Positions 11,870-22,319 of a stretch of DNA of 64,000 nucleotides are shown piece after piece. A program made the position numbers and the translations under genes. Under the pieces are notes generated by a model. It was not told where the DNA came from, searched no databases, and worked only from the letters and a program-made list of their open reading frames with translations. Within the stretch, counting starts at the first letter, position 1, and the number at the start of each line of letters is the position of its first letter. This DNA is from Gordionus sp. m RMFG-2023 (lineage: Eukaryota; Nematomorpha; Gordioida; Chordodea; Parachordodidae). The DNA is taken from positions 42,199,366-42,263,365 of the forward strand of contig NC_088777.1 of NCBI RefSeq assembly GCF_954871325.1, in the 5' to 3' direction.

Positions 11870-12414
11870 CAGCGTCTACATAAGCGGGAGGGGTAGGAAG
11901 AGTTTGTATTTTTTTGAGGAGGGTAGGGGGTAGGGTTTAGGATAAATTTTTTGGGGGATTATCTATTGAATTTTGAGATGAAATAGGACAACTGTAAAAA
12001 TTAATACTTTTATTATAGAACTATTATAATACAATTCATCGACCAAATCTATATATTGCAAACCATCATACACATTGTTTTCCAAATAAAACTTTCTGCT
12101 ATAAGGTTTAGATATTTCAGCAAGCTCATAAAGTTATAATAATGAATTCATTGTAAATAATGGAGGATTTAATTGAATTTATTATCTAAAAAATAAATCC
12201 GTTATATTCACAAAATATCGATAGTTGATAGTATAGATAAATTAATTTAAGTTACCCTTTATAAATTCTCTGAAAAGAGTATCATTATAATTAAAGGGTA
12301 AAAATAATAATGGGGAACTATCGCCGCCGAAGGTGGCGGAGATTTTTTAGGGGGGTAGGCATAGGTTTTTGAAGGGGGTTTGTATCCAGTGAAAATCCTG
12401 TCATGTATACGCTG
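11870..12414. mobile_element. hAT-type non-autonomous element, perfect 8-bp target duplication
   Basis: It begins CAGCGTCTACATAAGCGGGA and ends CATGTATACGCTG. The terminal inverted repeat matches in CAGCGT-TACAT and then decays. TCTCAACA is repeated exactly at 11862-11869 and 12415-12422. G-rich blocks (GGGTAGGGGG, GGCGGAG) lie inside both ends. There is no transposase. Confidence 0.9.
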
Positions 12415-12422
12415 TCTCAACA

Positions 12423-15419
12423 TACTAATTATTATCATGAATATATTATTTAAATGATACAAAATTATGTTTAACAATTTTAGGAACAGACATATTTTGT
12501 TAAATAAGGTTTAAAAAACAGTTTTTTAAATGTTTTTTTACTTATCTACTCTCATTCAATCTTAAAGAAATAAAATATAATAAGAAAATAAAGGAAAGAG
12601 TGTTTATTTATAGAAATATTTTTTCAAATCAAATTTAAATAATTATACAATTTTTTATTCGTTTAAAAAGATTGATTTTAAAATGATAATGCGTCGATCT
12701 GATTTTACTCAAAAATGACTAATGTCGGATAAGATTATATTGATATATCGGACAGCCTAATCTAATACTTCGTTACGTGGGCTTTGGCGCTAATGATGGC
12801 CTTAATTCTATAAAGTAGAGTTTAAATAAAGGTGCCGCACCGTTCTTTTCATTACAACAAATAAAATCAAACCTGTCTTATTTGGATTCTTGATAATTGA
12901 GGCAACTCCCTAATTTAACCAAAATTTTGAGACCCAATCTAATTCATATTAAGTACTATTAAAAAATATCTTTAGAAATTTGCCAACAATCTACTTTGAG
13001 ACAGATTTTTAATTTTTTGTCTATTTGGATAAGACCTATATAAAGTTGGCATTGATGTTTTTGTTGTATTCATTTATATTATTAAATTTCAAAAGAATAT
13101 AACGAGTTATCGTTTATTAAAGAAATTTAGGCTGAGTTTTCTAAATCATCATACTCAAAGAGAATGTGGTAAAAGTTTTAATACTTATGTATGTACTGTT
13201 CGCAATATTCGTAGATTTAAAGAAGACTATCTGGCCCTATGCAAATGAAAGATATTTTATCAAATAAACAAAGATAACATTTTATTTTTTATTTATAAAA
13301 TAATTTTTATTTTGTTTACAACTTGTGGCAAAGGCATGAATACTAATGAAAACATTTTTTTAAAAATTTTTTACTTTAATTAATTAAATTGATATTATAA
13401 ATGCTTAAATTTTAAGAACAACTATTTTTATGAATTTTGATCTACAGTATTTGAATATTTATATAATAAATTTCAATTGAGCGAAAAACCTGTCTAGTTT
13501 GTCATATTCCTTTTAAAAAAAATATACTTTGACAATTTCATTATGAATAAACAATCAATTTATTCCTATTTCAACAAATGTTAAGCACAGATAGCCACAA
13601 GTCTATTTGATTACCTTGTTATGTCGCTATTAAATATAAAAGTAGTATATTTGGTTAGCCTTTCTTAAAAATAGGCTCAAGTCGAGTTGTTTATAAAAGT
13701 ATCAATGTTGCAACCATATCAAGTCATATTTTAAAATAATGATATTTTTATAATGATAATAATAGTAAAACTTATTTTAGATATTTCGCTTATTTAATTT
13801 TTTTAATTGCTTTGTGTCTCTAGAACTTCATTCTATCTTGTTTAAAATTACTTATCTATTTATTAAACAAATTGGAAAGAAAAAAATAACATCTATGAAG
13901 ATCATAGAATCATAAGATTCAAAAATATATTGAATCGGGGAAAGACAAACCTTAATGCATTTAGACCAAATTGATTTTTAATAATTTAAATAGAAACCCA
14001 TAGGAAGTAATCAGCCCAATCTATTGGGGTTAAGCACAAACTTTGGCCAAAATCCATTTTTTTTATCTAAAATAAAATAATATCCCATATGTAGTATTTA
14101 TTTTCCTATAATATCGGATAATTAAAGCTAATATTTTAAAAAATTGAATTTTCTTGATCCGAAAACCTTTGCTCAAAACAGAGATTTTAAATATTTCAAA
14201 TTATTTTTATTATATATATTTTTTTTTTAAAAAAAGAGATTTTTAACAACATTGCTGAAATGATGAGTTTACTTTAACCATCTATATTAATGTTAAATAA
14301 TTTTGGAATTATAGGTTTTATATCATCTACCTGTAGATAAATTTTTCTGGAAAATTATTATACATGTTTCTGGAGTTTAGCCACCTAGAAAAATAAATTT
14401 ACAAATTATTTATATTTTATAAATATTTATAAAAAAAGCGTTAGGAATATTTAAAAAAAACTGTATAATTCGTTTTTAAATATAATTTCGAAGAATGCAT
14501 CACGTAATAAATATACCCTATGTGAATCATAATGTGTTAATAAATAATGAGCCATACCAATTTTTGAACCCAATTATGTTCTAATAGTTGATAAACTTTA
14601 ATTTTGCTTTTAAATGGTAATTTATCATAAACAAGGAATTAAGAACAACTGACTAGTATATTAACAATACTTTCTCTTTCTATGTTTTTGAATTATTAAT
14701 GCAAAGGAAACAATTTATCACAAAATTTTAACATAAAATTTAATTTTTGAATCTTTTTACTCTGAACTGATATCTTATCGAAGATTCATCTTCCTTTTCG
14801 TATACTTTATTTGGAATATTGCCTTTCTCCATACGATTCTGTTAAAATGCTCACATTTTTTTTAAAAAGGATACTATTTAATTCTTAAATAATTCAATTA
14901 AAAATTCAAAAATAAATAAAGATTCAAACTTTTAAAATGAAACCAAAAACACTATTCACCTTTTTATATTTAATTTTCCTATCAGAATAGGTAAGAATGA
15001 AGTATTAAAGTAAAGAAACATATAAAATTTACATTTATTCTCTATGATATAATTCTTCAACTCTTTACCATTCAATACGTTGTCCTTATCACAACTTCTA
15101 TGGCTTAATTTATTGGCCGTACGCCCATGATGATGATTATTATTAACATTTAGTCATATGACAATTCTTTTTACATGATAAACCGCTATATTTAAAAATA
15201 TGTTTTAATGTCTCCATTTTTTGAGAAATAAATCGAATAATAGGGAGAACAACCATAGGAGTTAGACAAATTAATAATTTTTCTTAACTTACTTTATATC
15301 TAGATTTTAAACAATAGCAACTTGCCAAAGTATAGGAGTTAAGATTATTTTGTTTCACTTTTTATGCCCGGTCCAAATTTCTAATTCTTTAATCCTAGTC
15401 ATTTGATAAAATTAGTGAG
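12423..15419. other. Long non-coding A+T-rich stretch
   Basis: About 3 kb without any frame, RNA or repeat I can support. Short coding-like patches such as that near 13190-13240 are too small to interpret. Confidence 0.45.
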
Positions 15420-16340
15420 CCCGAGCTATTAAACTTTATCACCGGAATGAATTAGCAGTGGATCGAGATATTGTTGTGTGGAACTACAGGATGGTTATGA
15501 GAATACTCCGGAAAATTGTCTTAGGTAATACTCATTGAGGTCATCCGGAAATGAGAGCTATGAAATCGATTTTTCGATTATATTGTTGGTGGCAGGATTT
15601 TGACGATGAAAAATAGTTGTATATCAATGGTTGGCTGGTTGTTAGACTCATAAGCCTAAAATAGCGGAATTGCATTTGTTTTCTTGGAACTTATGTCAAG
15701 AACCATGGGAAAGATTGTACATAGATTTGGGTTGATTCTTATTCAAAATGGGTAGAGGTAGCCGGGTTGAAAACGACGACGGCTGATACTATTTTCAGAA
15801 GATTTGGGGTACCTAGGCTAATTGTGCCCCACAATGGTCCCTAATTCATATGACATAATTTGAGTTGTTTTGCCAATCAAAAAATATTATTTATATTAAG
15901 TCAACAACTTATCATCCTAAGACGAATGGCTAATTTAGAAGAATGATTTGCATACTCAAGGAAAGTGGAACAGATTCATCTAAGAGATGTTTTGGATACA
16001 TATCCTATGAGTGAACATAGTACCACTGGTCGAAATCCTGCTAAGATGAGGTTAGGCAGGCAGAAAATATCTAGTTTTTTAGATAAGGGGTCCCCGCAAT
16101 TGAGTAGATGTCGGAAAATTAACCAAAACTAATCACTATTTAAAATGTAAGATATAAGATTTTAAAGATTCGGAACAGAGTTGGTACAGAAAGAAAGTAT
16201 GTAGGGCTGGCGGAAAGGAATGCATAAGTCAAAAAGTTCTAATTATTCATATATTGTTGATTCTGAGGATGGTTAGGTAACACGCTGATCAGTTGCAGGA
16301 ACGAGTGGTTTTATCACAACTTGATAAAACAGATGAAAAG
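15420..16340 (+). mobile_element. Decayed 3' part of a Mag-type Ty3 element
   Basis: This stretch aligns by eye with the integrase and C-terminal part of the better preserved copy (about 19415-20400). It shares the zinc-binding region, the D-N-G-P-Q-F-like region and the C-terminal ADQL region. It has many breaks and is clearly older than its neighbour. It abuts the LTR at 16341-16492, which therefore can be read as its own 3' LTR and as the 5' LTR of the next copy. Its gag and first half of pol are missing upstream. Confidence 0.75.
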
Positions 16341-16492
16341 TATAATAAATTAAAAAATATTATTTATAGATATTATATAAAAAATAGAATAGAATATTCG
16401 AAAATAAATTAATATAAATTTGATGTTAAAAATAAATTGAAATATAAATTAGTAGTCGTATTGTTTATGAATTAGTAGTTGGTATTACTACA
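16341..16492 (+). repeat. 5' LTR (152 bp), shared with the older upstream copy
   Basis: It matches 20552-20703 at all but about two positions. It is unusually short for a Ty3 LTR. The decayed integrase copy ends directly at its left edge. Confidence 0.9.
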
Positions 16493-16493
16493 A

Positions 16494-17016
16494 ATGGCGA
16501 CGATAAATGGAGAAAATAATTCCTTAAATGGAGATAATAATTCCTTAAATGGAGAAAATAATTCCTTAAATGGAGATTCAAAAAAAATAGCGGATTTATC
16601 TACGATTAAATTTGATAAATTCGAGTTGGACACTTCAATCCACAGATATTTTTCTCAATGGGAAGCCAGTTTTCGGTTAAAAAACGTAAGCCCATCTGAA
16701 TGTCAATATAAAGATACATTTTTAACATTTTTTGGCAATAAGAATATTGGACCGTTTTTGTTATCCTGATTCGATCGAAACTTTATCTTTTAAGGAAATT
16801 AAGTCAATATGTTTTAAACTATTTAAACCGACGTCAACAGCTTTTGCTTCTAGATTTGATTTCGTTAGATTACGGAGAACAACTGAAACCATAACTGAAT
16901 TTGCAGATAAAATTAGAACAATTGGCAAGCGTTGTCATTATCTTAATGATATTGACGAGCGTTTACGTGATCAGTTTATGGTTGGCATGGAAACCGGGAT
17001 TGGAAAGAGATCTTAG
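16494..17016 (+). pseudogene. Ty3 gag region
   Basis: The first ATG lies inside the primer-binding site and starts MATINGENNSLNGD, a short N-G-E/D-N-N-S-L repeat. Capsid-like sequence follows (FDKFELDTSIHRYFSQWEAS, then RLRRTTETITEFADKIR). This is the usual layout of a Mag-type gag. It seems broken in one or two places. Confidence 0.75.
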
Positions 17017-20000
17017 AGCTCTATATCCCGACGGTCTTGATAGAGATAATAATGTACTGACTTTTCAATTTATTCTTGATCTGGCATTAGCTTCTGAGCG
17101 AGCAGATAAAGAAATGGCAAATAAAAATATGCCTGTTATTAATAAGATAAATGATAATAAAAAAAGAAATGATAATGATAATAATTATAAACATCTAATT
17201 AAAACGACTACTACATTTGATAATAAATACAAATATAATAATGATAAAGATTATAATAAACTTAAATGTTATAAATGTGGTTTTATTCATAACCGAGAAG
17301 TGAGATGTCCAGCTACAAATGCGGCATGTAATAAATGTAAAAAAATTGGTTATTTTGCAGTTTGCTGTAAATCAAAGAATTTAAATTATATAAGAGTGTC
17401 ATCAAGTGATTCTATTCATAATATTTGGAAGATTCAACAAAATCGAGAGAATCGAGCAAAACTAACTGCAGAGATAAATGGGTTAGATGTTGAATTTGAT
17501 TTTGACACTGGTGCACAAGCGTCATTGATAGGAATTGATATATGGACAAATATTGGGCTACCAAAAATTAGGCCAACCAGTCCATTGACTGCATATGGTG
17601 ATCATCCGTTAAACGTTAAGGGCGAGACCCAAGTCAATGTTAGGATTGGATCACAGACAAGGACTCTACCAGTGGTAATAATGAATACAACTGGGGTGCC
17701 TCTTTTCGGATTACCATGGATTATAGCATTCAATTTAGAAATGCCTCGTCAGGTTATGATTAAACAAGTACGCAATTTGGTCAACAATATTGAAAAAGAA
17801 AAATGTTGCATAACACTAGATTCTAGAATTCGAGATTTGATTAATAAACATCAAGAAATTTTTGATGATAAGATGGGACATATACGTGATTTTGCAGTGC
17901 GAATACATTTAAAGGATACCGCTGTACCAAGATCGTTTCCAGCCCGTAGGGTACCATTTCCACTTCGCAAAGCAATTGAAATGGAATTAGACCGATTAGT
18001 AGCTGCAGGAATTATCGAAAAGATTGATTCGACTATAACCAGGGTACAGTGGTCAACGCCAACCGTAAATGTACGCAAGAGTAATGGCGATATTCGAATT
18101 TGTGCTGATTTCAAAGTTACACTCAATCCGTGTTTATTATATGACCATCATGTTATTCCTACCTTAGATGATTTGTTAGAGAAAATCCAAGGTGGTGATA
18201 AATTTACCGTGATAGATCTGAAAGATGCGTATTTACAGATGGAAGTAGAATCGGAATCCCAGGAACTACTAACGATAGTGACTCATAAGGGCTATTTCCG
18301 TTACCGACGATTGCCCTTTGGATTGGCAAGTGCACCAACTATATTTCAAAGATATATGGATGAGTTACTAAAAGATTGCCAAATGACTGGTGTCTATTTA
18401 GGTGACGTAATTATTTCTGGTCAAAATGATGAGGAGAACTTAAATAATTTGCGAATAGTGTTAGACAGATTACATGCAGCAGGTCTTAAGGCGAAATTAA
18501 CAAAAGTGAGATTTTTACAAAAATCGGTTTCATTTTTAGGGGTGATAATTGATAAATTCGGTATACATCCTAACCCGGAAAAGGTGAAGGCTATCCGAAA
18601 TGCACCAAAACCTAAAAATATACAACAACTTAGATCTTTCCTAGGACTAGTTAATTATCATGAACGTTTTATTCGCAATCTACATTCTAAAGCGGCTCTA
18701 TTACATAGATTAACTAGCGTGAAAGTACCTTGGCAGTGGTCGAAAGATGAACAAAATTCCTTCGATGAGGTTAAGAAATTATTGTCATCCGAAGAAACGT
18801 TAATTCCTTATAACGCGCAGTTGCCTATAATTTTGAAATGCGACGCATCTGATTCAGGATTAGGGGCTGTGTTGTTACATCAATTAGTAGACGGAAGAAC
18901 AAAACCTATTTCGTTCGCGTCACGTACTTTATTAGAATCAGAGAAACACTACGCTCCGATTGATAAAGAAGCTCGAGCACTTTTATTTGGTATTGAAAAA
19001 TTTCATTCATTTATTTATGGTAGAAAATTTTTACTTCGAACTGATCATAAACCATTAGAGCGATTATTTGGGGAGAAACGCGATTTACCTAAAATTTCTA
19101 ATAATCGTTTGACACGTTGGGCCTGGAAGATGGCTTCTTATGATTTTACAATAGAATATAGACCTGGTAATAAAAATGTAATCGCCGACGCATTATCAAG
19201 GCTTCCGATATTAGACACGGAAGAGAATCAAGATTCTAAACATGCTTTGGATATTCGAAGTATAAATTTGGATGATATTCAATTGTCAGAAAATATTCTG
19301 CGAAAAGAGTCGAAGCAAGATTTAATATTAAAAAAAGTAGCAATACATATTCAGCAAAGTTGGCGAAACTCTGATCGTCATAAAGATAAAGAAATAGTCA
19401 ATTTTTATAATCGACGGGAAGAGCTTTCTGTCGATCGTGATATTATAGAATGGAATGGGAGATTGGTTATTCCTAATAAATTAAGAAATGCAGTATTAGG
19501 AATGATTCACCGGGGACATCCTGGGGAAAATGTAATGAAATCTATTTTTAGATTGTATTGCTGGTGGCCCAGATGTGATGTTGATATAGAAAATTTTATC
19601 AAAATATGTTCTGGATGCCAGAAAAATAGACCTAGTATTCAAGAAGTACCTCTATATTCTTGGACTGTTCGGAAGGAATCTTGGGAGCGAATCCATATTG
19701 ATTTTGCTGGACCAGTAGATTCGCGATATTGGCTAATAGGTGTCGATTCCTACTCCAAATGGTTAGAAGTTGATCTAATGCAAAATACCTCTGCTGATGC
19801 TATGATAAAACGACTAAAAATATGGTTTGCTAGGTTTGGAATACCCAAGTACATTGTGTCAGACAATGGACCACAATTCTTATCTGGGGAATTCCGTAGG
19901 TATTGTGATTTAAATAACATACGTCATATACGTTCGGCACCATATCATCCAAAAACTAATGGATTAGCTGAACGTACAGTACGAACTTTGAAAGGTCGTT

Positions 20001-20530
20001 ATTATGCGACGAGAGATTCAATTAGCGATCCCGAAGAAGCTATGACACAGGTTTTAACAACCTACCGATTGGGAGAGCATAGTTCCACAGGGAGATCTCC
20101 TGCTAAAATTATGTTTGGGAGGCAATTGAAAACAAGTCTGGATTGGGTCCGACCAAATGCCGAACACGAAATAGTAAGGGCCAATGATAAACAAAGCCTT
20201 CATCATGATTTACATTCAAAGGAAAGAGAATTTGAAATCTCACAACCTATATGGTTAAATAATGAAAATACCAATGGTTGGAGAGAGGGAGTAATTAAAG
20301 AAAGAATAGGACTTTATTCTTATATTGTTGAATCTTCCGGGAAAACATTACGGAAGCATGCAGATCAGTTAAGAAATCGTTTAGTTATCCCAAATCATGA
20401 AAGTTCTTTGGAAGTTACAGAAATGGTTATGCCAGTGAATGAAGCAAATACAAACACAAATACAAATACCACATTACGTTGTTCATCAAGAAACCGTAAA
20501 CCTACAAAGAGGTTTATTGAAGAAATCTAA
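16901..20530 (+). CDS. Ty3 pol polyprotein (PR-RT-RH-IN)
   Basis: One long frame of up to 1209 codons; its true start, probably by frameshift from gag, is not determined. In order (residues counted from 16901): zinc knuckles at about 125-155; protease FDFDTGAQASLIG near 200; reverse transcriptase FTVIDLKDAYLQME near 437 and RLPFGLASAPTIFQRY near 470; RNase H LKCDASDSGLGAVL near 646 and LRTDHKPLERLF near 710; integrase zinc-binding HRGHPGENVMK near 870; core HIDFAGPVD, VSDNGPQF and NGLAERTVRT at about 930-1030; and a basic tail CSSRNRKPTKRF. A retroelement fossil or near-fossil, not a host gene. Confidence 0.93.
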   Translation: MQIKLEQLASVVIILMILTSVYVISLWLAWKPGLERDLRALYPDGLDRDNNVLTFQFILDLALASERADKEMANKNMPVINKINDNKKRNDNDNNYKHLIKTTTTFDNKYKYNNDKDYNKLKCYKCGFIHNREVRCPATNAACNKCKKIGYFAVCCKSKNLNYIRVSSSDSIHNIWKIQQNRENRAKLTAEINGLDVEFDFDTGAQASLIGIDIWTNIGLPKIRPTSPLTAYGDHPLNVKGETQVNVRIGSQTRTLPVVIMNTTGVPLFGLPWIIAFNLEMPRQVMIKQVRNLVNNIEKEKCCITLDSRIRDLINKHQEIFDDKMGHIRDFAVRIHLKDTAVPRSFPARRVPFPLRKAIEMELDRLVAAGIIEKIDSTITRVQWSTPTVNVRKSNGDIRICADFKVTLNPCLLYDHHVIPTLDDLLEKIQGGDKFTVIDLKDAYLQMEVESESQELLTIVTHKGYFRYRRLPFGLASAPTIFQRYMDELLKDCQMTGVYLGDVIISGQNDEENLNNLRIVLDRLHAAGLKAKLTKVRFLQKSVSFLGVIIDKFGIHPNPEKVKAIRNAPKPKNIQQLRSFLGLVNYHERFIRNLHSKAALLHRLTSVKVPWQWSKDEQNSFDEVKKLLSSEETLIPYNAQLPIILKCDASDSGLGAVLLHQLVDGRTKPISFASRTLLESEKHYAPIDKEARALLFGIEKFHSFIYGRKFLLRTDHKPLERLFGEKRDLPKISNNRLTRWAWKMASYDFTIEYRPGNKNVIADALSRLPILDTEENQDSKHALDIRSINLDDIQLSENILRKESKQDLILKKVAIHIQQSWRNSDRHKDKEIVNFYNRREELSVDRDIIEWNGRLVIPNKLRNAVLGMIHRGHPGENVMKSIFRLYCWWPRCDVDIENFIKICSGCQKNRPSIQEVPLYSWTVRKESWERIHIDFAGPVDSRYWLIGVDSYSKWLEVDLMQNTSADAMIKRLKIWFARFGIPKYIVSDNGPQFLSGEFRRYCDLNNIRHIRSAPYHPKTNGLAERTVRTLKGRYYATRDSISDPEEAMTQVLTTYRLGEHSSTGRSPAKIMFGRQLKTSLDWVRPNAEHEIVRANDKQSLHHDLHSKEREFEISQPIWLNNENTNGWREGVIKERIGLYSYIVESSGKTLRKHADQLRNRLVIPNHESSLEVTEMVMPVNEANTNTNTNTTLRCSSRNRKPTKRFIEEI

Positions 20531-20551
20531 TTTTAAAATGTTTGAAGGAAA

Positions 20552-20703
20552 TGTAATAAATTAAAAAATATTATTTATAGATATTATATAAAAAATAGAA
20601 TAGAATATTCGAAAATAAATTAATATAAATTTGATGTTAAAAATAAATTGAAATATAAATTAGTAGTCGTATTGTTTATAAATTAGTAGTTGGTATTACT
20701 ACA
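20552..20703 (+). repeat. 3' LTR (152 bp) of the Mag-type element
   Basis: It starts TGTAATAAATT and ends GGTATTACTACA, with TG...CA ends and a short terminal inverted repeat. Confidence 0.92.
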
Positions 20704-21674
20704 TTATATTTGTGATATAAAAATTATACGTCCTCAAAATGTCTCGTAATTTACGAAATCAGAGTCAACCCGCACCTATTATACAACACCAAGAGTTGAC
20801 ACCTAATAACTCCCTGGATGGACCTGCAAGCGACCCTACGATGAAAAGAAGCTATTGATTCAAGTGGTAATGCAGACTACTGATTCAAGTGGTAATGTAG
20901 GATAAGATTCCTTAAGTATGATAACCCATTGAGGAATGATCGGAATGATATAAATTAATTTGGGGGAAATATATATAATATAGTATATTATTAATATTCT
21001 AGAATGATATTAAATGATTATTATGTAAATTTGTTAGTTTCGAAATTATGAAAAATAAATGTATTTAACTTCACAATTAATAAAATATAATAATTTTTAC
21101 ATTTAAGATTATTATGATAATCAATTTCTAAAATGTTTGGTTTTTTAAAATATTACTCATTATTACAATTATATTCTAGTCATCAAATCAGGGGGCCTCC
21201 GTGTCATTATTAGCCTAGAGTGGTCTAGATGGCTCAGGACTTTGGAATGTATAGCATTTTCTACTTAAGAATTTTTAATATTGAATAAGGCTATTAAGAA
21301 TATATGAATGTTTAACTTGTGAGAATAAAACGTAATCACAAAGGTTTGAGATACTATGAGATTAACTTTTACTAAGTATTGAGTTAGTTACAAACGTTGT
21401 GCATAGGTTTATTTACACTTTTTTTTGATTATCAAATTACAGAATAAAAAAAGAATATGGAATATTTGAGTATATATTAGTTAATTAAAAATATTATAAT
21501 ATATTGTATCAATAAAGTATTTCAATTTAAAAAAATAAATAAAATATTAAATAATATTACTGTATGTTCAATATAATTAAAAAGATAAAAATATTAAAAT
21601 TAAATTTATTACTAAAATATAATATCTTAGTCTGACATTTTTTTTTTCGTCCAGTATATTTAAAATTTAAAAGA
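20704..21674. other. Stretch between the Ty3 element and SNRPB
   Basis: Mostly A+T-rich. A 40-codon frame starts at about 20739 (MSRNLRNQSQPAP) and resembles a gag leader, but nothing follows it. A ~27-bp phrase with ATTCAAGTGGTAATG is duplicated at about 20855-20905. The last ~100 bp must include the SNRPB promoter and 5' UTR; I cannot point to a core motif. Confidence 0.4.
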
Positions 21675-22319
21675 ATGGTAACTAAACTTTTACAATTATA
21701 TACATATTTAAAATTATGTAGGGCGGAGGACGTGGAAATAAAATGATAAATTATATCAACTACAGGATGAGAATTACCTTCCAGGATTCTCGATCCTTCA
21801 TAGGAACCTTTAAGGCATTCGATAAGCACATGAATGTGATATTAGGTTTAATCCACATCTGGTAATTTTATATAAATATATATTTAAGGCGATTGTGAGG
21901 AATTCAGAATTATTAAAACGAAAGATGAAAATCAACCTGAGAAGGAAGAAAAGCGCACTTTAGGATTGGTTTTGCTTAGAGGAGAAAATATCGTCTCTGT
22001 TACAGTTCATGGCCCTCCTCCTCCAGAAGTTTATTTTACATTTAATATATAATAAATCATTTATTTTAGGACAGTAGGCCAAAAGTTCCTATTGCTGGTG
22101 TTGTTCCACCTGGACCTGGAATGGGTAGAGCTGCTGGCAGAGGTATTATTCCACCAATGCCGGGTGCACCACCAATGATGGGCCTTCAAGGTCCTGTGGC
22201 TGGATTAGGTGGTCCACCACCACAAATGATGATGCCACAAGCAAGAGGTTAATATTATTATCATAATATAATGTACAATTTATTTTTTAGCTGGTCCACC
22301 TCCAGGCATAGGAATGTGA
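21675..22319 (+). CDS. SNRPB: Small nuclear ribonucleoprotein SmB/B'
   Basis: SmB is one of the seven Sm proteins that form the ring on the Sm site of U1, U2, U4 and U5 snRNA, in the cytoplasm and then in the spliceosome. Exons: 21675-21677, 21722-21845, 21889-22028, 22070-22247, 22291-22319. The introns are 44, 43, 41 and 43 bp, all GT-AG and in phase, giving 157 residues. Sm motif 1 ([20 protein letters not shown]) lies at about residues 16-35, followed by HMNVILGDCEEF. Sm motif 2 ([18 protein letters not shown]) lies at about 64-81. A Gly/Pro/Met-rich tail with GRAAGRG follows. The tail is short: human SmB is about 231-240 residues with repeated PPPGMRP motifs, and here only one related PPPGIGM remains at the end. 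The first coding exon is just ATG. That start is chosen because the next exon opens directly after an AG and the joined reading, MGGRGNKM, matches the family's short N-terminus. AATAAA is at 22406-22411. Confidence 0.97.

Larger units (their letters stand above)
16341..20703 (+). mobile_element. Ty3-family (Mag-type) LTR retrotransposon, nearly whole
   Basis: A 4.36-kb element with 152-bp LTRs at 16341-16492 and 20552-20703 that differ at about two positions, so the insertion is young. The LTRs end in ATTACTACA. A TGGCGACGAT primer-binding site starts two bases after the 5' LTR. A short gag (about 16494-17000) and a long pol (16901-20530) follow. The two-knuckle gag/pol junction (CYKCGFIHNREVRCP) and the C-terminal basic tail fit the Mag lineage. 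The gag region appears to have one or two breaks, unless part of this is the frameshifting known in Ty3 elements. No target duplication is seen because the 5' LTR abuts an older copy. Confidence 0.92.

Noticed and set aside
20739-20860. A 40-codon gene starting MSRNLRNQ upstream of SNRPB
   Set aside because: Too short, followed by a stop and a small duplication; it resembles a gag leader more than a host gene, with nothing to confirm either.
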